Origin: CAMQVM01 sp044433365
Lineage (GTDB): Bacteria > Bacteroidota > Bacteroidia > Bacteroidales > Rikenellaceae
Direction: 5' to 3'
NCBI GenBank assembly: GCA_044433365.1
Contig: JAWXTR010000002.1
Coordinates: 13,787-77,786 of the forward strand
Length of the DNA stretch: 64,000 nucleotides
Shown: positions 26,932-36,353 of the stretch, piece by piece
Numbering within the stretch: position 1 is the first letter of the stretch
Layout of the letters: every line of letters begins with the position of its first letter
Position numbers and translations under genes: made by a program
Notes under the pieces: model-generated
What the model was told of the DNA's origin: nothing
Seen by the model: only the letters and a program-made list of their open reading frames with translations
Databases searched by the model: none

Positions 26932-27034
26932 TTAGCAATTTTTTGATTGCTAAGCTACGCTGTATCTATTATTGTGTATTACACAATATCAAAATCACCA
27001 AAATTTAGTAATATGGACTATTATTTAGTCCATA
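26932..27034 (+). terminator. Two hairpins after the His-rich gene
   Basis: TTAGCAAT (26932-26939) pairs with ATTGCTAA (26946-26953) over a U-rich loop. A second perfect 9-bp hairpin, TATGGACTA (27012-27020) with TAGTCCATA (27026-27034), follows. Neither ends in a strong U-tract. The region 26902-27327 otherwise has no ORF; the hairpins may attenuate or process the transcript that leads to the TonB receptor gene. Confidence 0.45.
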
Positions 27035-27327
27035 CGAAGGTCTGTTTTAATGGCTATAATTTACATCCCAACATCAAACGGAACTTCTAAAATCTGACTT
27101 TCGGAGTTTTACGTTTTAATATTTATTTTTCTTTAGATGCCAGCTTATAGATAGCTGTGTGAAGTTGTGAACATAGTTCATTAAATTTACACTGGTCAGA
27201 TTATAAGTATGTTTGAAAGAAGAGAAATTATCTAGTCAAGAAACTTTAAAGGGAACTTCTAAAATATAAAATCCAAAATAATATTATAAACTTGAATTGC
27301 ATATAATCAATTCAAAATTAAAAATTT

Positions 27328-29586
27328 ATGAAAAAATTATTATTACTATTCGTACTTATGATGGCGCAGGTTGCCATCGCTCAAAACAAAGAATTTTATG
27401 TGCGTGGTCACGTTGTCGATGCCAAAACCGACGAACACATTGCTTATGCAACAGTGGCTATAATTGGCACCACAAAAGGTGGAGTGGCTGACGAGAATGG
27501 ACACTTTACAATTGACAAAATTCAGAACGGAACCTATACATTGCGTGCATCTATGATGGGTTACTCTTCTGCTGATAAAGAGATAACAATTACCAATGAT
27601 TCAAAAATGGAAGATATAGTTTTTGCACTTGAGCAGGATGCACTTCTTGTTGAGCAGGTGGTTGTAACAGGTAGCCGTACAGAGCTTCTACGTAGTAAAA
27701 GCCCTACAATCGTAACAGTTATTCCTGCAGATTTATTCTCTAAAGTTGGTGCTCCAACTCTAGTAGATGGTCTTAGCTTTCAACCAGGTGTACGTGTTGA
27801 GGACAACTGCCAAAACTGTGGTTTTACACAAGTTCGTATCAATGGTCTTGATGGTCACTACTCTCAAATTCTTGTTGACTCTCACCCAATGTTCTCTGCA
27901 TTAACAGGTGTTTATGGTTTGGAGCAGATTCCAGCTAATATGATTGAACGTGTTGAGGTTATCCGTGGTGGTGGTTCAGCTCTATTTGGCTCATCTGCTG
28001 TTGGTGGTGTTGTAAATGTCATTACAAAATCGCCTGAATACAATAGCTTTGAGTTTGGTCATAATCTAAGTGTTATTGAAGCTGGTTCTCTTGATAACAA
28101 TACAACAGCTAATGCCTCATTGGTTACAGATAATCAAAAAATTGGTGCAACAATTTTTGCGCAAGTTCGTGAGCGTGATAGCTACGATGCAAATGGCGAT
28201 GGATTCTCTGAAATTGCAGAGCTTAAAAGTTCGACTATTGGTTTGCGTACATATTTCAAAACTGGTGACTATTCAAAATTATCTATCTCTTACGACCACT
28301 CTTCAGAATATCGTCGTGGTGGCGACAACCTAGATCTTGTTGCACACGACCCTGATGTAGAAATTGCCGAAATGGTTGACCACAATATCAATGGTGGTGG
28401 CGTAGATTTTAGCCTATTCTCAAAAAATTATAACCGTAAATTCAATATCTTTAGCTCACTACAAAGCACAGATCGTGATAGCTACTACGGTGGTGGTGGC
28501 GCTGATAGCTACGGTAACACTACAGAGTTTGTATCTGTTACAGGTGCTCAGCTTACACAATCATGGGATAAACTACTATTTATGCCTGCTGAATTTATTG
28601 CAGGTGCTGAGTTCTACCACAATGACCTTAGTGATGGTGTTCTTTCAGACCCTTCATCTTTTAGAGATCAAACAGTTAATACAGTAAGTTTATATGCTCA
28701 AAATGAGTGGCGTACCGACAACCTTGGTATCTTGGTAGGTGTTCGTGCCGACAAACACTCACTACTTGATGATATGGTATTTTCGCCACGTGTAACACTA
28801 CGTTACAATCCATCAAAATCGGTTAATTTACGTGCTTGCTACACTACAGGATATCGTGCACCACAAATCTTTGACGAAGACCTTCATATCGGTATCGTAG
28901 GTGGTGAGGCTACAAGAATTGAGCTTGCAGATGATTTAACAGAAGAGAAATCACAAAGTTTTAGTGTTTCAGCCGACCTATACAAAAACCTTGGTAACTG
29001 GTCGACAAACCTACTTATTGAAGGTTTCTATACAAAAATCAAAGATGCTTTCTCTTTAGATGATACAGAAGAGGTGTGGATACGTCAAAATAGCTCTGGT
29101 ATCACTGCAAAAGGTGTATCTATCGAAGCTAGAGCAACTCTACCACGAGTTCTATCACTTCAAGGTTCTATCACTGTTCAAGATAATCAGTACGAAGAGG
29201 CTGAAGAGTTTGCAGCAGGTTTTTATACTGAAATGTTCCGTACTCCAAACCTTTATGGATATCTTACAAGTTCGTTTGATTTAACAAACAAACTACAACT
29301 ATCGGCTAGTGGAACATATACAGGTACAATGCTTGTTCAACATGCTGCTGGTTATATCGAAGATGATGTTGCAGTTTACACTCCAGACTTTTTTGATGCT
29401 AACCTAAAATTAAGCTACACTTTCTCAATACTTCAAGATAGCCGCATGGAATTATCGGCAGGTCTATTAAATGTATTTAACTCATACCAATCAGATTTTG
29501 ATGAGGGTGGTCTACGTGATGCAGGTTATGTATACGGTCCTATGAACCCACGTCGTTTCACATGTGGTGTTAAATTCATGTTCTAG
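27328..29586 (+). CDS. TonB-dependent outer-membrane receptor (CirA-like), probable metal or metallophore uptake
   Basis: After a signal peptide (LLLLFVLMMAQVAIAQ) comes a carboxypeptidase-like beta-sandwich (GHVVDAKTDEHIAYATV, about 25-110). A plug domain follows (EQVVVTGSRTELL..., GLEQIPANMIERVEVIRGGG, SALFGSSAVGGVVNVITKSP) and then a 22-strand barrel ending in RRFTCGVKFMF with a terminal Phe. A CQNCGF motif in the plug (about residue 170) adds two Cys. The 752-aa length fits small-ligand receptors rather than SusC. The preceding His-rich gene suggests metal uptake. The ligand is not known. Confidence 0.9.
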   Translation: MKKLLLLFVLMMAQVAIAQNKEFYVRGHVVDAKTDEHIAYATVAIIGTTKGGVADENGHFTIDKIQNGTYTLRASMMGYSSADKEITITNDSKMEDIVFALEQDALLVEQVVVTGSRTELLRSKSPTIVTVIPADLFSKVGAPTLVDGLSFQPGVRVEDNCQNCGFTQVRINGLDGHYSQILVDSHPMFSALTGVYGLEQIPANMIERVEVIRGGGSALFGSSAVGGVVNVITKSPEYNSFEFGHNLSVIEAGSLDNNTTANASLVTDNQKIGATIFAQVRERDSYDANGDGFSEIAELKSSTIGLRTYFKTGDYSKLSISYDHSSEYRRGGDNLDLVAHDPDVEIAEMVDHNINGGGVDFSLFSKNYNRKFNIFSSLQSTDRDSYYGGGGADSYGNTTEFVSVTGAQLTQSWDKLLFMPAEFIAGAEFYHNDLSDGVLSDPSSFRDQTVNTVSLYAQNEWRTDNLGILVGVRADKHSLLDDMVFSPRVTLRYNPSKSVNLRACYTTGYRAPQIFDEDLHIGIVGGEATRIELADDLTEEKSQSFSVSADLYKNLGNWSTNLLIEGFYTKIKDAFSLDDTEEVWIRQNSSGITAKGVSIEARATLPRVLSLQGSITVQDNQYEEAEEFAAGFYTEMFRTPNLYGYLTSSFDLTNKLQLSASGTYTGTMLVQHAAGYIEDDVAVYTPDFFDANLKLSYTFSILQDSRMELSAGLLNVFNSYQSDFDEGGLRDAGYVYGPMNPRRFTCGVKFMF

Positions 29587-29685
29587 GTAATATTCAAAGG
29601 TTTATTCGAAAAACCTCCATGGGGGGTACTTCTAGTATCTGTCAAAATCAAGAATTTAGAGCACCCTACATAATATAAAAGCAAT

Positions 29686-29783
29686 GAGGGTGACCCAAAA
29701 GCCCTTAAAATATACAAACAACCCTTGCCATAAGCTCTGTGACAAGGGTTGTTTGTGAAAATGGGTGCTTTTGGGTCACCCTC
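29686..29783. repeat. 98-bp foldback ending GAGGGTGACCCAAAAGC
   Basis: Outer 17-bp arms (29686-29702 and 29767-29783) and inner 14-bp arms (29714-29727 and 29743-29756) are perfect inverted repeats, giving one long two-part hairpin. A related sequence with GGGTGACCC ends lies at 42671-42790. It sits between convergent genes and may terminate both. Confidence 0.7.
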
Positions 29784-29816
29784 AAAATCGAATTTTGCAA
29801 AGTCAAATTCAAATCC

Positions 29817-29841
29817 AGACGTAGCAGGGCTACGTCTCTAC
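29817..29841. repeat. Dispersed palindrome (ACGTAGCAGGGCTACGT)
   Basis: This single member of the AGACG...CGTCT family is flanked by CTCTAC on the right. It is preceded and followed by fragments of the same surrounding sequence seen inside R400 elements. Confidence 0.7.
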
Positions 29842-29908
29842 TGCCGAGCCATCAATTACAATTCATAACAACAGATTTTGTAAATTACCCTACGCAAAAT
29901 GGATTTAC

Positions 29909-31471
29909 CTACTTAAACATCTGTTTTATAGTAGTACTATTTTTGATGTTTTCGAAATATGGGATACGGTTTCTGTTACCAGTAATTTCGATTACTCTTG
30001 GGCCATGATATTTAACACCTAAATCGTCTACCCAATAACCATTAGGAAGTCGAACCATACGTTTATTCTCTTTACCTAAAAATGGTGCTACTAAGTAGCG
30101 AGAACCGAGCATAAATTGGTCGTTGCAGTCGTAAAAAGATTTACCTTGAAATTCATACTCTATATGACGAACAATAGGTGCTCCAGTCTGACTATTTTCT
30201 GTAATCAGCTCTTTTATATAGCCACTCATCTTTTTATTCAAAGCTAGTGCACTATTTATTGCCTCGATATTTGATTTGCTATAGCTATACATATCAATAG
30301 GAGTGTTGAAAATCGGCATAAGGGCTTGAAGCTGTGTTAGTCGCACATTAAGCAGCTCATCATCTTCACTGTGGGGTTTAATATCGCTTGTAGAGATTGA
30401 ACAATATGGATAACCGAGCATTCCAGCAGTTACCACCGAAGATATTGCACTACTAATATTTTCAAAACTATATTTGCGCTCACCCAATTTATTGATAACA
30501 GACAAATTTTGAATATTCACACCACCATCGACTATCGAAGAGCTATATTTTGAAGCCAAATTAACCCACTCTTTAGAGTAATTAACAGCGTAATCACTAC
30601 CTTTATAGCTCTTAACTTGACCTAAAGATTTTGGCATAAAAACAAAGCCATCTACACCATATTTACTCTTAATTTGCTCCAATTTTGAGGCAAAATATGC
30701 TTTTGCTTTTGGATTGTTAAGGTCGTACATAGCACTATAACCTCCCTCCCATCCAACAAGAATTGGACGAGTAGTATTGGCTTCATTTATAAGAAACTCT
30801 TTGTCTCTAAGCTCTAAAAACAGCTCTGAATCGGGGCTTACTAGCGGTAGAATCGAAAGATATACAAGATAGCCACCTCTATGAAGATTGTCGATTGTGC
30901 CTTTTGGATTTGGATACTCTTGATAGTCGAACTCCAATGCTCCGCTATATTTTTGCCATGAATTTGAGAGAATAAAGAGCGATTTTTCGATACCTTGACT
31001 CTTTAAATTTTCGACTGTTTGAAGTAGCTCATTTTCTCCACCCGAACCTCTAAAGTTTATAAATGGAAGGGCTAAAACCTCACTATCTACGCTCTCTTTA
31101 TTGTTTTTTAGATTGCGTTGCGACATATACAACACTGCCTCACGTAGGGTTTTACCCCCTTTCTCTACCACAAAATCACCATTTTTAGCTGTAACTTCGA
31201 TTGTAGCATCATCACCGATAGTAACATTCAGATTTGAATCACTAAAGAGGTATCTTCCAGAAGATGAAACTAAAATAGAGGCAGATGGATCTATAAAAAT
31301 TTGATTTTCAAAATCAATTTCCATCGCCTTTTGAAAAGGTAGCTCAATACCGTAAGATGAGCTTATACCCCACCATTTTTCATTTCTACTACTCTTTATT
31401 ATCTCGCTTTGTTGGGCAAAAAGCGAGGTCGAAGCGGCTAAAAGTAGCGTTATTAAAGTTGTTTTTCGCAT
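29909..31471 (-). CDS. GH31-like secreted protein lacking the expected nucleophile Asp
   Basis: A signal peptide (LITLLLAASTSLFAQ) precedes a beta-sandwich and a barrel with GH31-type blocks: RGGYLVYLSILPLVSPDSE, YGVDGFVFMPKS, GMLGYPYCSISTSDI, LQALMPIFNTPI, and a distal GSRYLVAPFLGKENKR domain. In active GH31 enzymes of this subgroup the DGF-x-F motif is followed by the nucleophile Asp; here position ~279 is Met. The 520-aa length is short but otherwise colinear. It may be a non-catalytic relative or use another residue. It lies 9 bases after a DUF4286 gene and may be co-transcribed with it. Confidence 0.72.
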   Translation of the reverse strand: MRKTTLITLLLAASTSLFAQQSEIIKSSRNEKWWGISSSYGIELPFQKAMEIDFENQIFIDPSASILVSSSGRYLFSDSNLNVTIGDDATIEVTAKNGDFVVEKGGKTLREAVLYMSQRNLKNNKESVDSEVLALPFINFRGSGGENELLQTVENLKSQGIEKSLFILSNSWQKYSGALEFDYQEYPNPKGTIDNLHRGGYLVYLSILPLVSPDSELFLELRDKEFLINEANTTRPILVGWEGGYSAMYDLNNPKAKAYFASKLEQIKSKYGVDGFVFMPKSLGQVKSYKGSDYAVNYSKEWVNLASKYSSSIVDGGVNIQNLSVINKLGERKYSFENISSAISSVVTAGMLGYPYCSISTSDIKPHSEDDELLNVRLTQLQALMPIFNTPIDMYSYSKSNIEAINSALALNKKMSGYIKELITENSQTGAPIVRHIEYEFQGKSFYDCNDQFMLGSRYLVAPFLGKENKRMVRLPNGYWVDDLGVKYHGPRVIEITGNRNRIPYFENIKNSTTIKQMFK

Positions 31472-31480
31472 TTTTCTGCT

Positions 31481-31786
31481 CTATATTTTTTTCATTAATG
31501 TTACAAAATGGGTAACTTTAACACCAAACATTGGCTCGGCAAACTCCATATACTCTTTCATTATCTCATTATTAAGATAATGGTAGCCATCGAGCGATTC
31601 TAAATCAAGAAGAAGAGAGAAAGTGTAGTGATTTGACACCCCCTCAGATAAAATCCTAGAAAATATAACCTTTTGATATTTACCACTCTCCTTAACGAAA
31701 GGAATAAATTTGTCGTACATAAAGCTGTACCAGTTACCGTAAATTGTAGGCTCTACAACAAACGATATATTTAGCATATAAGCCAT
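31481..31786 (-). CDS. DUF4286 protein
   Basis: The 101-aa protein matches the small ferredoxin-like DUF4286 family of Bacteroidetes: YMLNISFVVEP at the start, the SRILSEGVSNHYTFSLLLD strand pair and FAEPMFGVKVTHFVTLM at the end. It is cytoplasmic with no signal peptide. The function is unknown. It lies 6 bases downstream of the DUF4199 gene and 9 bases before the GH31-like gene, all on the minus strand. Confidence 0.85.
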   Translation of the reverse strand: MAYMLNISFVVEPTIYGNWYSFMYDKFIPFVKESGKYQKVIFSRILSEGVSNHYTFSLLLDLESLDGYHYLNNEIMKEYMEFAEPMFGVKVTHFVTLMKKI

Positions 31787-31792
31787 AAATTT

Positions 31793-32353
31793 CTACTCTG
31801 TTAAGTTATTTTCCTCTACTTTTTCTTCTAGTTTTGGCTCACGTTTGATAAATGCCGACACAATTAACCCAAAAAAGGCACCTGTAAGTATTGTTGAAAA
31901 AACAGATGACACAATTACGATAAACGGATTGCTCATAGCCTCTTGCACTGCATTTAGCATTTTGTCTTTCTGCTCATCAGAGAGTGTATCGTTGTTGATA
32001 ATAATCTGATTTTGTAGGTCGGTATAATAGGTTGGGTCTATAACATTGGTTTGAAGAAAATATAACACTCCGTAAATCATTCCTGCAAACATCATAACAA
32101 GTAGGATAAAACCATATACCGTACCATAGCTCATGCCCATTTCTACACCTCTAATATTTCGGTAACGAACAGCAAAGCGGTATAACAGACCGCAAATTAT
32201 AAATATATTGCAGATACTTACTATGTAGCCTGCATTAATTGATAGATTTGAAAAATAATCTACCAATACCAATAGGTAGAGAGTAACACCAAGAACTACA
32301 CCGCCTGTAGCAGCCTCTCTATTTCTAGCTTTTGTTAATTCAATTGCATCCAT
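31793..32353 (-). CDS. DUF4199 four-helix membrane protein
   Basis: The 186-aa protein has four predicted membrane segments, with EMGMSYGTVYGFILLVMMF in the middle and a long connecting segment before the last (NPFIVIVSSVFSTILTGAFFGLIVSAFI). It ends in a charged tail. This is the DUF4199 layout common in Bacteroidetes, often near glycosyltransferases. Function is unknown. It is probably co-transcribed with DUF4286. Confidence 0.85.
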   Translation of the reverse strand: MDAIELTKARNREAATGGVVLGVTLYLLVLVDYFSNLSINAGYIVSICNIFIICGLLYRFAVRYRNIRGVEMGMSYGTVYGFILLVMMFAGMIYGVLYFLQTNVIDPTYYTDLQNQIIINNDTLSDEQKDKMLNAVQEAMSNPFIVIVSSVFSTILTGAFFGLIVSAFIKREPKLEEKVEENNLTE

Positions 32354-32415
32354 AATTTTAATTTTATTTTAAGTAACTTCTAAAATCTCTTAAAATCCAG
32401 AATTTAGAACTCACC

Positions 32416-33021
32416 TTAAAATTCGTACTCACCTTGACGAATAATATTTAGCTCTCCTCCAATCAACTCCACAACTGTAGAGGGAGCGTTGTAGGCATAG
32501 CCACCATCGACAAATATATCGACTCTATCGCCATACTCCTCCCAAAGTAGTTCAGGGTTTATAATATCTTCGTCATCGATACCGCCAATAGGTAGTGAAG
32601 TTGTGACAAGTGGCACTCCAAGAATCTCTACAATTTGCTGAACAATAGGATTTTGAGTAATCCTAACACCCACCATTTTTTTGCTCTCCAAAAACTTATT
32701 TGGAACCGAGCCTGTAGCCTCCATAACGTAGGTTACAGGGGCAGGTGTGTGCTCTTTTAACACTCTAAACGAACGATTATCGACTTTTGCATATCGAGAA
32801 AGCTGCTGAATATCGGCGCATATTAGGGCTAAATTATCATCCGATTTACCCTTCATCTTTTTAATGTTATTGATTGATTTCACCATACTTAGTGAGCAAC
32901 CAATAGCGTAAAGAGTATCGGTAGGATAGATTATAATAGCTCCCGCCTCTAGCGCACCAACAACCTCTGCAAGAAGTTTTGCAGAGGTGTTGTCGCTATA
33001 TAATTTTATCAGCTTTCCCAT
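32416..33021 (-). CDS. tsaC: L-threonylcarbamoyladenylate synthase (YrdC/Sua5 family)
   Basis: The 201-aa YrdC-domain protein shows GAIIIYPTDTLYAIGCS, the KKMKGKSDDNLALIC loop and the TPAPVTYVMEA segment, with SLPIGGIDDED at the nucleotide site. It makes threonylcarbamoyl-AMP for the t6A modification of ANN-decoding tRNAs. It lacks the Sua5 C-terminal domain, so the short TsaC-type form is expected. It stands between purM and DUF4199 with a short palindrome on either side. Confidence 0.9.
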   Translation of the reverse strand: MGKLIKLYSDNTSAKLLAEVVGALEAGAIIIYPTDTLYAIGCSLSMVKSINNIKKMKGKSDDNLALICADIQQLSRYAKVDNRSFRVLKEHTPAPVTYVMEATGSVPNKFLESKKMVGVRITQNPIVQQIVEILGVPLVTTSLPIGGIDDEDIINPELLWEEYGDRVDIFVDGGYAYNAPSTVVELIGGELNIIRQGEYEF

Positions 33022-33040
33022 AGTTTTAAGAAGTCTCCTT

Positions 33041-33108
33041 AAGGGGAGTTCTTAAATCTCTCAAAATCTTTTAAAACATCTCAAAATCCAGAATTCAGAA
33101 CTCCCCTT
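33041..33108. repeat. AAGGGGAGTTCT palindrome between purM and tsaC
   Basis: Perfect 12-bp arms AAGGGGAGTTCT and AGAACTCCCCTT flank a loop rich in CTCAAAATC repeats. It occupies most of the gap between the two genes and resembles the ends of the 164-bp element family. Confidence 0.6.
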
Positions 33109-33126
33109 ATGTGATAGAAAAAGGTT

Positions 33127-34305
33127 CTATTTTTCGTAGTGAAACTCACCTTTATCGCTCTTAATTGTAAGCGTAGGAGCATCACCACCTTCAACATAAC
33201 CTATAATTTGTGCATCTACGCCAAACGATTTTGATATTGCAATAACCTCAGCAGCTGTAGCTTCACTATCGACGTATATCTCCATACGGTGACCCATATT
33301 AAACACTTTATACATCTCTTTCCACTCTGTGCCGCTCTCTTTTTGGATAATATCGAAAAGCGGAGGAACATCAAACATATTATCTTTAACAACATGAATA
33401 TCACCAGCAAAGTGAAGGATTTTTGTCTGTGCACCACCAGTACAATGAATCATACCGTTAATACCACCTCTACAGTTAGCCAAGACTTTTGTGATAATTG
33501 GAGCGTAGGTACGAGTTGGAGATAATACTAATTGACCAGCTGTTAAACCTGTCGACTCTATCATATCTGTAAGTTTATAGCTTCCAGAGTATGCTAAATT
33601 TGATGGCATAAGAGTGTCGTAGCTTTCAGGATAAAGCTCAGCAATCTCTTTCGAGAAAACATCGTGGCGAGCAGAGGTCAAACCATTACTACCCATACCA
33701 CCATTATATTTGTCTTCATAAATTGCCTTGCCAAAAGATGCTAAACCTACAATAATATTGCCTGGTTTGATATTAGAATTATTGATAACTTCGCTGCGCT
33801 TCATACGAGCTGTTACAGTGCTATCTATAACTATAGTACGAACAATATCGCCTAAATCGGCAGTTTCACCGCCAGTAGAGTAGATAGATACACCCATATC
33901 ACGCATAGTTTGCAAAAACTCCTCTGTACCGTTAATGATTGCACCGATTACCTCACCTGGAATTAGACGTTTGTTACGTCCGATTGTTGAAGATAGGATA
34001 ATATTTGATGTTGCACCGATACAAAGTAGGTCGTCGGTGTTCATCACAACTGCATCTTGTGCTACACCTTTCCATACTGAAAGGTCGCCAGTCTGTTTCC
34101 AATAAGAGTAAGCAAGCGATGATTTTGTGCCTGCACCATCGGCGTGCATTACAAGGCAATAATCTTCATCTCCAGTAAAAATATCTGGAACTACCTTACA
34201 AAACGCCTTTGGGAATAGACCCTTATCCACATTTTTGATGGCTTTATGCACCTCTTCTTTTCCTGCCGAAGCACCACGCTGAGCGTATCTTGAATTGTCT
34301 GTCAT
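33127..34305 (-). CDS. purM: Phosphoribosylformylglycinamidine cyclo-ligase (AIR synthetase)
   Basis: The 392-aa PurM-type protein has HADGAGTKSSLAYSY near the start, then VWKGVAQDAVVMNTDDLLCIGA, STGGETADLGDIVRTIV and NMGHRMEIYV, matching AIR synthetase. It converts FGAM plus ATP to AIR in purine synthesis. The Bacteroidetes form is longer than the ~345-aa E. coli enzyme, as here. The gene stands first in a minus-strand run. A 164-bp foldback element lies between a plausible promoter box (TATATTTG, 34581-34574) and its ATG. Confidence 0.92.
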   Translation of the reverse strand: MTDNSRYAQRGASAGKEEVHKAIKNVDKGLFPKAFCKVVPDIFTGDEDYCLVMHADGAGTKSSLAYSYWKQTGDLSVWKGVAQDAVVMNTDDLLCIGATSNIILSSTIGRNKRLIPGEVIGAIINGTEEFLQTMRDMGVSIYSTGGETADLGDIVRTIVIDSTVTARMKRSEVINNSNIKPGNIIVGLASFGKAIYEDKYNGGMGSNGLTSARHDVFSKEIAELYPESYDTLMPSNLAYSGSYKLTDMIESTGLTAGQLVLSPTRTYAPIITKVLANCRGGINGMIHCTGGAQTKILHFAGDIHVVKDNMFDVPPLFDIIQKESGTEWKEMYKVFNMGHRMEIYVDSEATAAEVIAISKSFGVDAQIIGYVEGGDAPTLTIKSDKGEFHYEK

Positions 34306-34390
34306 ATAATTTATTTTAGTACTATTTTTTCTGATTTTATAATCCTTTTACAGAGTTGAAACTATTTTAATGGCATTAAAATTTCACATA

Positions 34391-34554
34391 AGGGGAGTTC
34401 TAATAATTGGTTTTATTCGATTTTTAATTTTGAGGTTTTAGTTTTGGATTTTGCAAAATGTGGGCGTAGCGGTGCCTACGTAAGCATTTTGTAAAATTCA
34501 AAGATGAAGCCTCAAAATGGAAAAGTGTTAAAATCCAATTTTTAGAAGTGCCCT
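34391..34554. mobile_element. 164-bp foldback element (AGGGGAGTTC ends), copy 1
   Basis: The ends AGGGGAGTTC and GAAGTGCCCT are imperfect inverted repeats, flanked by TA at both sides (34389-34390 and 34555-34556). The two halves pair through TTTTGAGG...CCTCAAAA and GGATTTTGCAAAATG...CATTTTGTAAAATTC, with a central GCGTAGCGGTGCCTACG. Copies occur at 52481-52643 and, inverted, at 36590-36908. It is non-coding. Confidence 0.8.
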
Positions 34555-34747
34555 TAAATAGCCATTAAAAAGACAAATATAATAAAAATCAATAAATTTT
34601 CGTATATTTACATGGTAAAAAATGTTTTTTGATTTTTTCTATACCAATGATTAATATTTGATTATCAGATGTTTGAATACAGATTAACAAAAATATTTTT
34701 TAAAATAAATTACTCATTATCACCTCAAAAATCTTTAAAAATAGCAA

Positions 34748-36313
34748 ATGAAAAAAGTATCTGTAAAACAAGATAATCTATTTGATTTAATAAAAACACT
34801 TACCAAAGCGGAGAAGCGAAATTTTAAGCTATATGCGCTTAGGCAAGCGGGCAATACAGATGCAAATTTCATCTCCCTATTCGACACAATCGACACTCTT
34901 CCAGAGTATGACGAGAATAAAATTTTAAAACGTACAGGAATAGATAAACGACAGCTTCCAAACACAAAAGCTCACCTTTATCGCCAAATTTTAGTAAGTA
35001 CACGTATTTTAAATAGTCGCCATAATGTTTCGATAGAGGTTCGTGAACAGATAGATTTTGCTCGTATTCTTTACGATAAAGGTCTCTATCGCCAAAGCCT
35101 TAAACTGCTTGATAAGGCAAAGAAAACCGCCTTAGAGTATCATCAAATGACTTGTGCTCTCGAGATTGTAGAGTTTGAAAAAAGTATTGAGACTCTCCAT
35201 ATCACTCGCTCTGGCTCATCACGTGCCGAGCAGCTTAGCCGACAGACAAAAGAGCTTTGTAAAAGGGTAGACGACACAAACGACCTATCTAATATCTCAA
35301 TTCAGCTCTATAGCCTATACCTAAAATTAGGTTATGTTAGAAGTGAGAGAGATTTGCAGCTTGTGCGCAACTTTTTTGGTCCAAAACTGGAAAAATTTGA
35401 CCGAGAAGATTTATCATTTTTAGAGCAAATAAATCTATATCAGGCATATATGTGGTATGCCTATATTCAATATGATTTTTTAAAATGTTATAGGTTTGCA
35501 GTTAAGGCAATTGAGCTTTTTGACACAGAGCCACACATGCGCCCACTCTACTACGACCTCTATTTGAAGTGTTACTCTCGTAGAATGGAGATGCTATTTT
35601 TAATGCGAAGCCACGATAGATTAAAAGAGTCGCTTGCTGAGTATGAAAAGCTAGTAATCGACCTATTTTCTGGGGGGCAACACGCAATTATCTTATCTCG
35701 TCTACCACTATACTTTAATAAGATAAACATCTTTATTATGGAGGGTGAATTTGCCGAGGGGGTGAAGATGATTCCTGAAATTGAGAGCTTTTTAGCTAGT
35801 TTTAACAGCTCGTTAGATGGTCACCACAAAATTATGTTCCACTACAAGATTGCTTGTCTCTACTTTGGAAATGAGCAGTACAAGGAGTGTATTGCATATC
35901 TACAGAAGATTATTTTGGCACGTGATAGCAAAGTGCGCTTAGATATTCAATGTTTTGCACGTATTCTAAATCTTATTGCCTCTTACGAGTCTAACCAAGA
36001 TTATAATATCGACTATCAGATTAGAAGTGTTTATTCTTATATATTGAGAATGAACGATATGCACTCTGCTCAGAAGGAGGTTATCGACTTTTTGAAAAAA
36101 ATGAACACTTTCTACGCTAGTGAATTTAAACAGGAGCTTGCAAAGCTATATAATAAGTTAAAACCACTGGAAGATCACCCTTACGAACGTCGTCCATTTT
36201 TCTATCTCGATATTATATCATATCTTGAGAGTAAAATTAAGGGTGTGCCAGTAGCAAAGATTATTCAAGAGAAATTTCGTCAGAAAAAACTTTTAAAAAA
36301 GGGTGGAAATTAA
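34748..36313 (+). CDS. Conserved hypothetical protein, all-helical (TPR-like)
   Basis: The 521-aa soluble protein has no signal peptide and is rich in regularly spaced helices (for example QSLKLLDKAKKTALEYHQM, YKECIAYLQKIILAR), consistent with tetratricopeptide-like repeats. Its N-terminus (KQDNLFDLIKTLTKAEKRNF) resembles a group of Bacteroidetes proteins of unknown function. It is surrounded by foldback elements and has no operon partner. A scaffolding role is possible, but I cannot assign one. Confidence 0.75.
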   Translation: MKKVSVKQDNLFDLIKTLTKAEKRNFKLYALRQAGNTDANFISLFDTIDTLPEYDENKILKRTGIDKRQLPNTKAHLYRQILVSTRILNSRHNVSIEVREQIDFARILYDKGLYRQSLKLLDKAKKTALEYHQMTCALEIVEFEKSIETLHITRSGSSRAEQLSRQTKELCKRVDDTNDLSNISIQLYSLYLKLGYVRSERDLQLVRNFFGPKLEKFDREDLSFLEQINLYQAYMWYAYIQYDFLKCYRFAVKAIELFDTEPHMRPLYYDLYLKCYSRRMEMLFLMRSHDRLKESLAEYEKLVIDLFSGGQHAIILSRLPLYFNKINIFIMEGEFAEGVKMIPEIESFLASFNSSLDGHHKIMFHYKIACLYFGNEQYKECIAYLQKIILARDSKVRLDIQCFARILNLIASYESNQDYNIDYQIRSVYSYILRMNDMHSAQKEVIDFLKKMNTFYASEFKQELAKLYNKLKPLEDHPYERRPFFYLDIISYLESKIKGVPVAKIIQEKFRQKKLLKKGGN

Positions 36314-36353
36314 TGATTTTTTTTAAAAAAGTATGCACTACGGATTGAAGATA

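Noticed and set aside
34223..34231. TTATCCACA as a DnaA box
   Set aside because: It is a single match inside the purM coding sequence, far from dnaA, with no further boxes nearby.
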